Of a stretch of 12,831 nt of DNA, positions 12,137-12,831 are shown in pieces. The DNA is taken from assembly GCA_036566745.1 (NCBI GenBank), contig DATCVR010000021.1, positions 1 through 12,831 of the forward strand. Reading direction: 5' to 3'. The notes under the pieces were generated by a model. The model was not told the DNA's origin, did no database searches, and worked only from the letters and a program-made list of their open reading frames with translations. This DNA comes from DATCVR01 sp036566745. Lineage in GTDB: Bacteria > Actinomycetota > Actinomycetes > Jiangellales > Jiangellaceae. Made by a program: the position numbers and the translations under genes. The first letter of the stretch is position 1, and every line of letters starts with the position of its first letter.

Positions 12137-12831
12137 CACGCTCCTCTGGCCACCTGTTCGGCTGTGCCGTCGGTACCGACCGCGAAGGCGGTGTCGACCG
12201 GTGCGGCGAGATTGAGACGGGTGAACGCCAGCGCCTCGGCGAGGTCGGCCTCGCGCTCGTCGCTGCTGCGAGCGCGCCGGGTGGTGACCTCGAGGATGAC
12301 CGCGCCGTTCCACTCGGTGCGGGCCAGCCGCTCGAGCACGGCCGCGCAGGGTTGGTTGCCGCGTCCGGGGATGAGGTGCTCGTCGCGCGCGGAGCCGGTG
12401 CCGTCGGTCATGTGGACGTGGGTCAGCCGGTCACCCAGGGCCTCCGCCATCGCCAGCGAGTCGCCACCGGCCACCGAGGCGTGCGAGAGGTCGAGGGTGA
12501 TGTGGTCGTACGGTTCGTCGGTGGGATCCCAGTCGGGGGCGTACGCGGCGATCTCGCGCCCCGCGGCCCGCCAGGGGTACATGTTCTCCACGGCGATCGC
12601 GATGCCGGACTCCGCCTCGAGCTCGGCCACCCGGCGGACGAAGTCGCGCGCGTACTCACGCTGCCAGCGGAACGGCGGATGGACGACGACCGTGGTCGCG
12701 CCGAGCTTGTGAGCGGCCTCGATCGACCGGGTGAGGCGGACCCACGGATCGGGTGACCAGACCCGCTGGGTGATCAGCAGGCACGGTGCGTGGATCGAGA
12801 GCACCGGCATGCCGTACTCGTGGGACAGCCG
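12133..12831 (-). CDS. Sugar phosphate isomerase/epimerase-like TIM-barrel protein (5' end beyond right edge)
   Basis: The xylose isomerase-like/AP-endonuclease-2 barrel binds divalent metals and covers sugar isomerases, epimerases and related lyases. 232 codons are open to the window edge and the frame continues outward, so the N-terminus is missing. Visible core features are SIHAPCLL near the start, TVVVHPPF (about 46-53), AVENMYPW with a metal-type Glu, HITLDLSHAS (Asp and His), THVHMTDGTG with His ligands, HLIPGRGN, and VILEVTTR with the last Glu. The M. tuberculosis gene Rv0498, near proC, is of this kind. The ATG codon inside the visible part (12810) is not the start because family sequence continues before it. 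Substrate unknown; the stop overlaps the TetR start, so the two may be co-transcribed. Confidence 0.85.
   Translation of the reverse strand, partial: RLSHEYGMPVLSIHAPCLLITQRVWSPDPWVRLTRSIEAAHKLGATTVVVHPPFRWQREYARDFVRRVAELEAESGIAIAVENMYPWRAAGREIAAYAPDWDPTDEPYDHITLDLSHASVAGGDSLAMAEALGDRLTHVHMTDGTGSARDEHLIPGRGNQPCAAVLERLARTEWNGAVILEVTTRRARSSDEREADLAEALAFTRLNLAAPVDTAFAVGTDGTAEQVARGAW

Noticed and set aside
1..12831. CRISPR array, tRNA, rRNA, insertion sequence or toxin-antitoxin module
   Set aside because: No regularly spaced repeats, no cloverleaf-like sequence, no transposase motifs or terminal inverted repeats, and no small gene pair of toxin-antitoxin type were seen on either strand.

Overview
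The window is high-GC DNA with short intergenic gaps, GTG and TTG starts, and promoter-like TANNNT boxes. It reads as a chromosomal segment of an actinobacterium. The gene order sugar-phosphate isomerase-like protein / proC / small HTH protein / bS22 / NAD-epimerase / PlsC-like acyltransferase / SerB-like HAD phosphatase / glutaredoxin-like protein matches, from memory, the Mycobacterium tuberculosis Rv0498-Rv0508 block (hemA is Rv0509). The presence of rex and the overall layout would suit Nocardioidaceae or another Propionibacteriales member, but that genus-level guess is inference. I see no tRNA, rRNA, CRISPR, transposase or phage gene.

Layout from left to right (minus strand unless stated): 5' part of rex (1-302, runs off the left edge); a 138-base gap with a Rex operator-like site and a promoter; a GH20 beta-N-acetylhexosaminidase lipoprotein (441-2024); a small glutaredoxin-like protein (2040-2291); a divergent promoter region; a plus-strand HAD-IB phosphatase (2384-3247), the only plus-strand gene; a PlsC-like acyltransferase with a histone-like Lys/Ala tail (3272-4417), overlapping the NAD-dependent epimerase by 8 bases (4410-5456); a hairpin terminator; the 33-residue ribosomal protein bS22 (5655-5756); a leader region with two stem-loops; an excisionase/MerR-type HTH protein (5911-6129); an AcuC-type deacetylase (6293-7486); a GNAT acetyltransferase (7614-8108); proC (8123-8926), coupled by ATGA to a proline dehydrogenase (8923-9864); an ABC-2 exporter permease (9958-10686), coupled by ATGA to its ATPase (10683-11477), with a strong apparently leaderless promoter; a TetR regulator (11543-12136), coupled by GTGA to a TIM-barrel sugar-phosphate isomerase-like gene (12133-12831, runs off the right edge). 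No gene-free stretch exceeds 300 bases; the largest gaps are 198, 163, 154, 138 and 127 bases and are described below.

Functionally this is a conserved housekeeping neighbourhood (redox sensing, ribosome, phospholipid acylation, proline synthesis) into which accessory modules appear to have been placed: the hexosaminidase between the glutaredoxin gene and rex, an acetyltransferase/deacetylase pair, a proline dehydrogenase fused translationally to proC, and a TetR/ABC exporter unit. I found no clearly novel defence or mobile system. The points most worth checking are the Rex site in the rex leader, the GNAT-AcuC pairing, the PRODH-ProC coupling of opposing reactions, the histone-like tail on the acyltransferase, the degenerate YxxxK motif of the epimerase, and the TetR/ABC promoter architecture.
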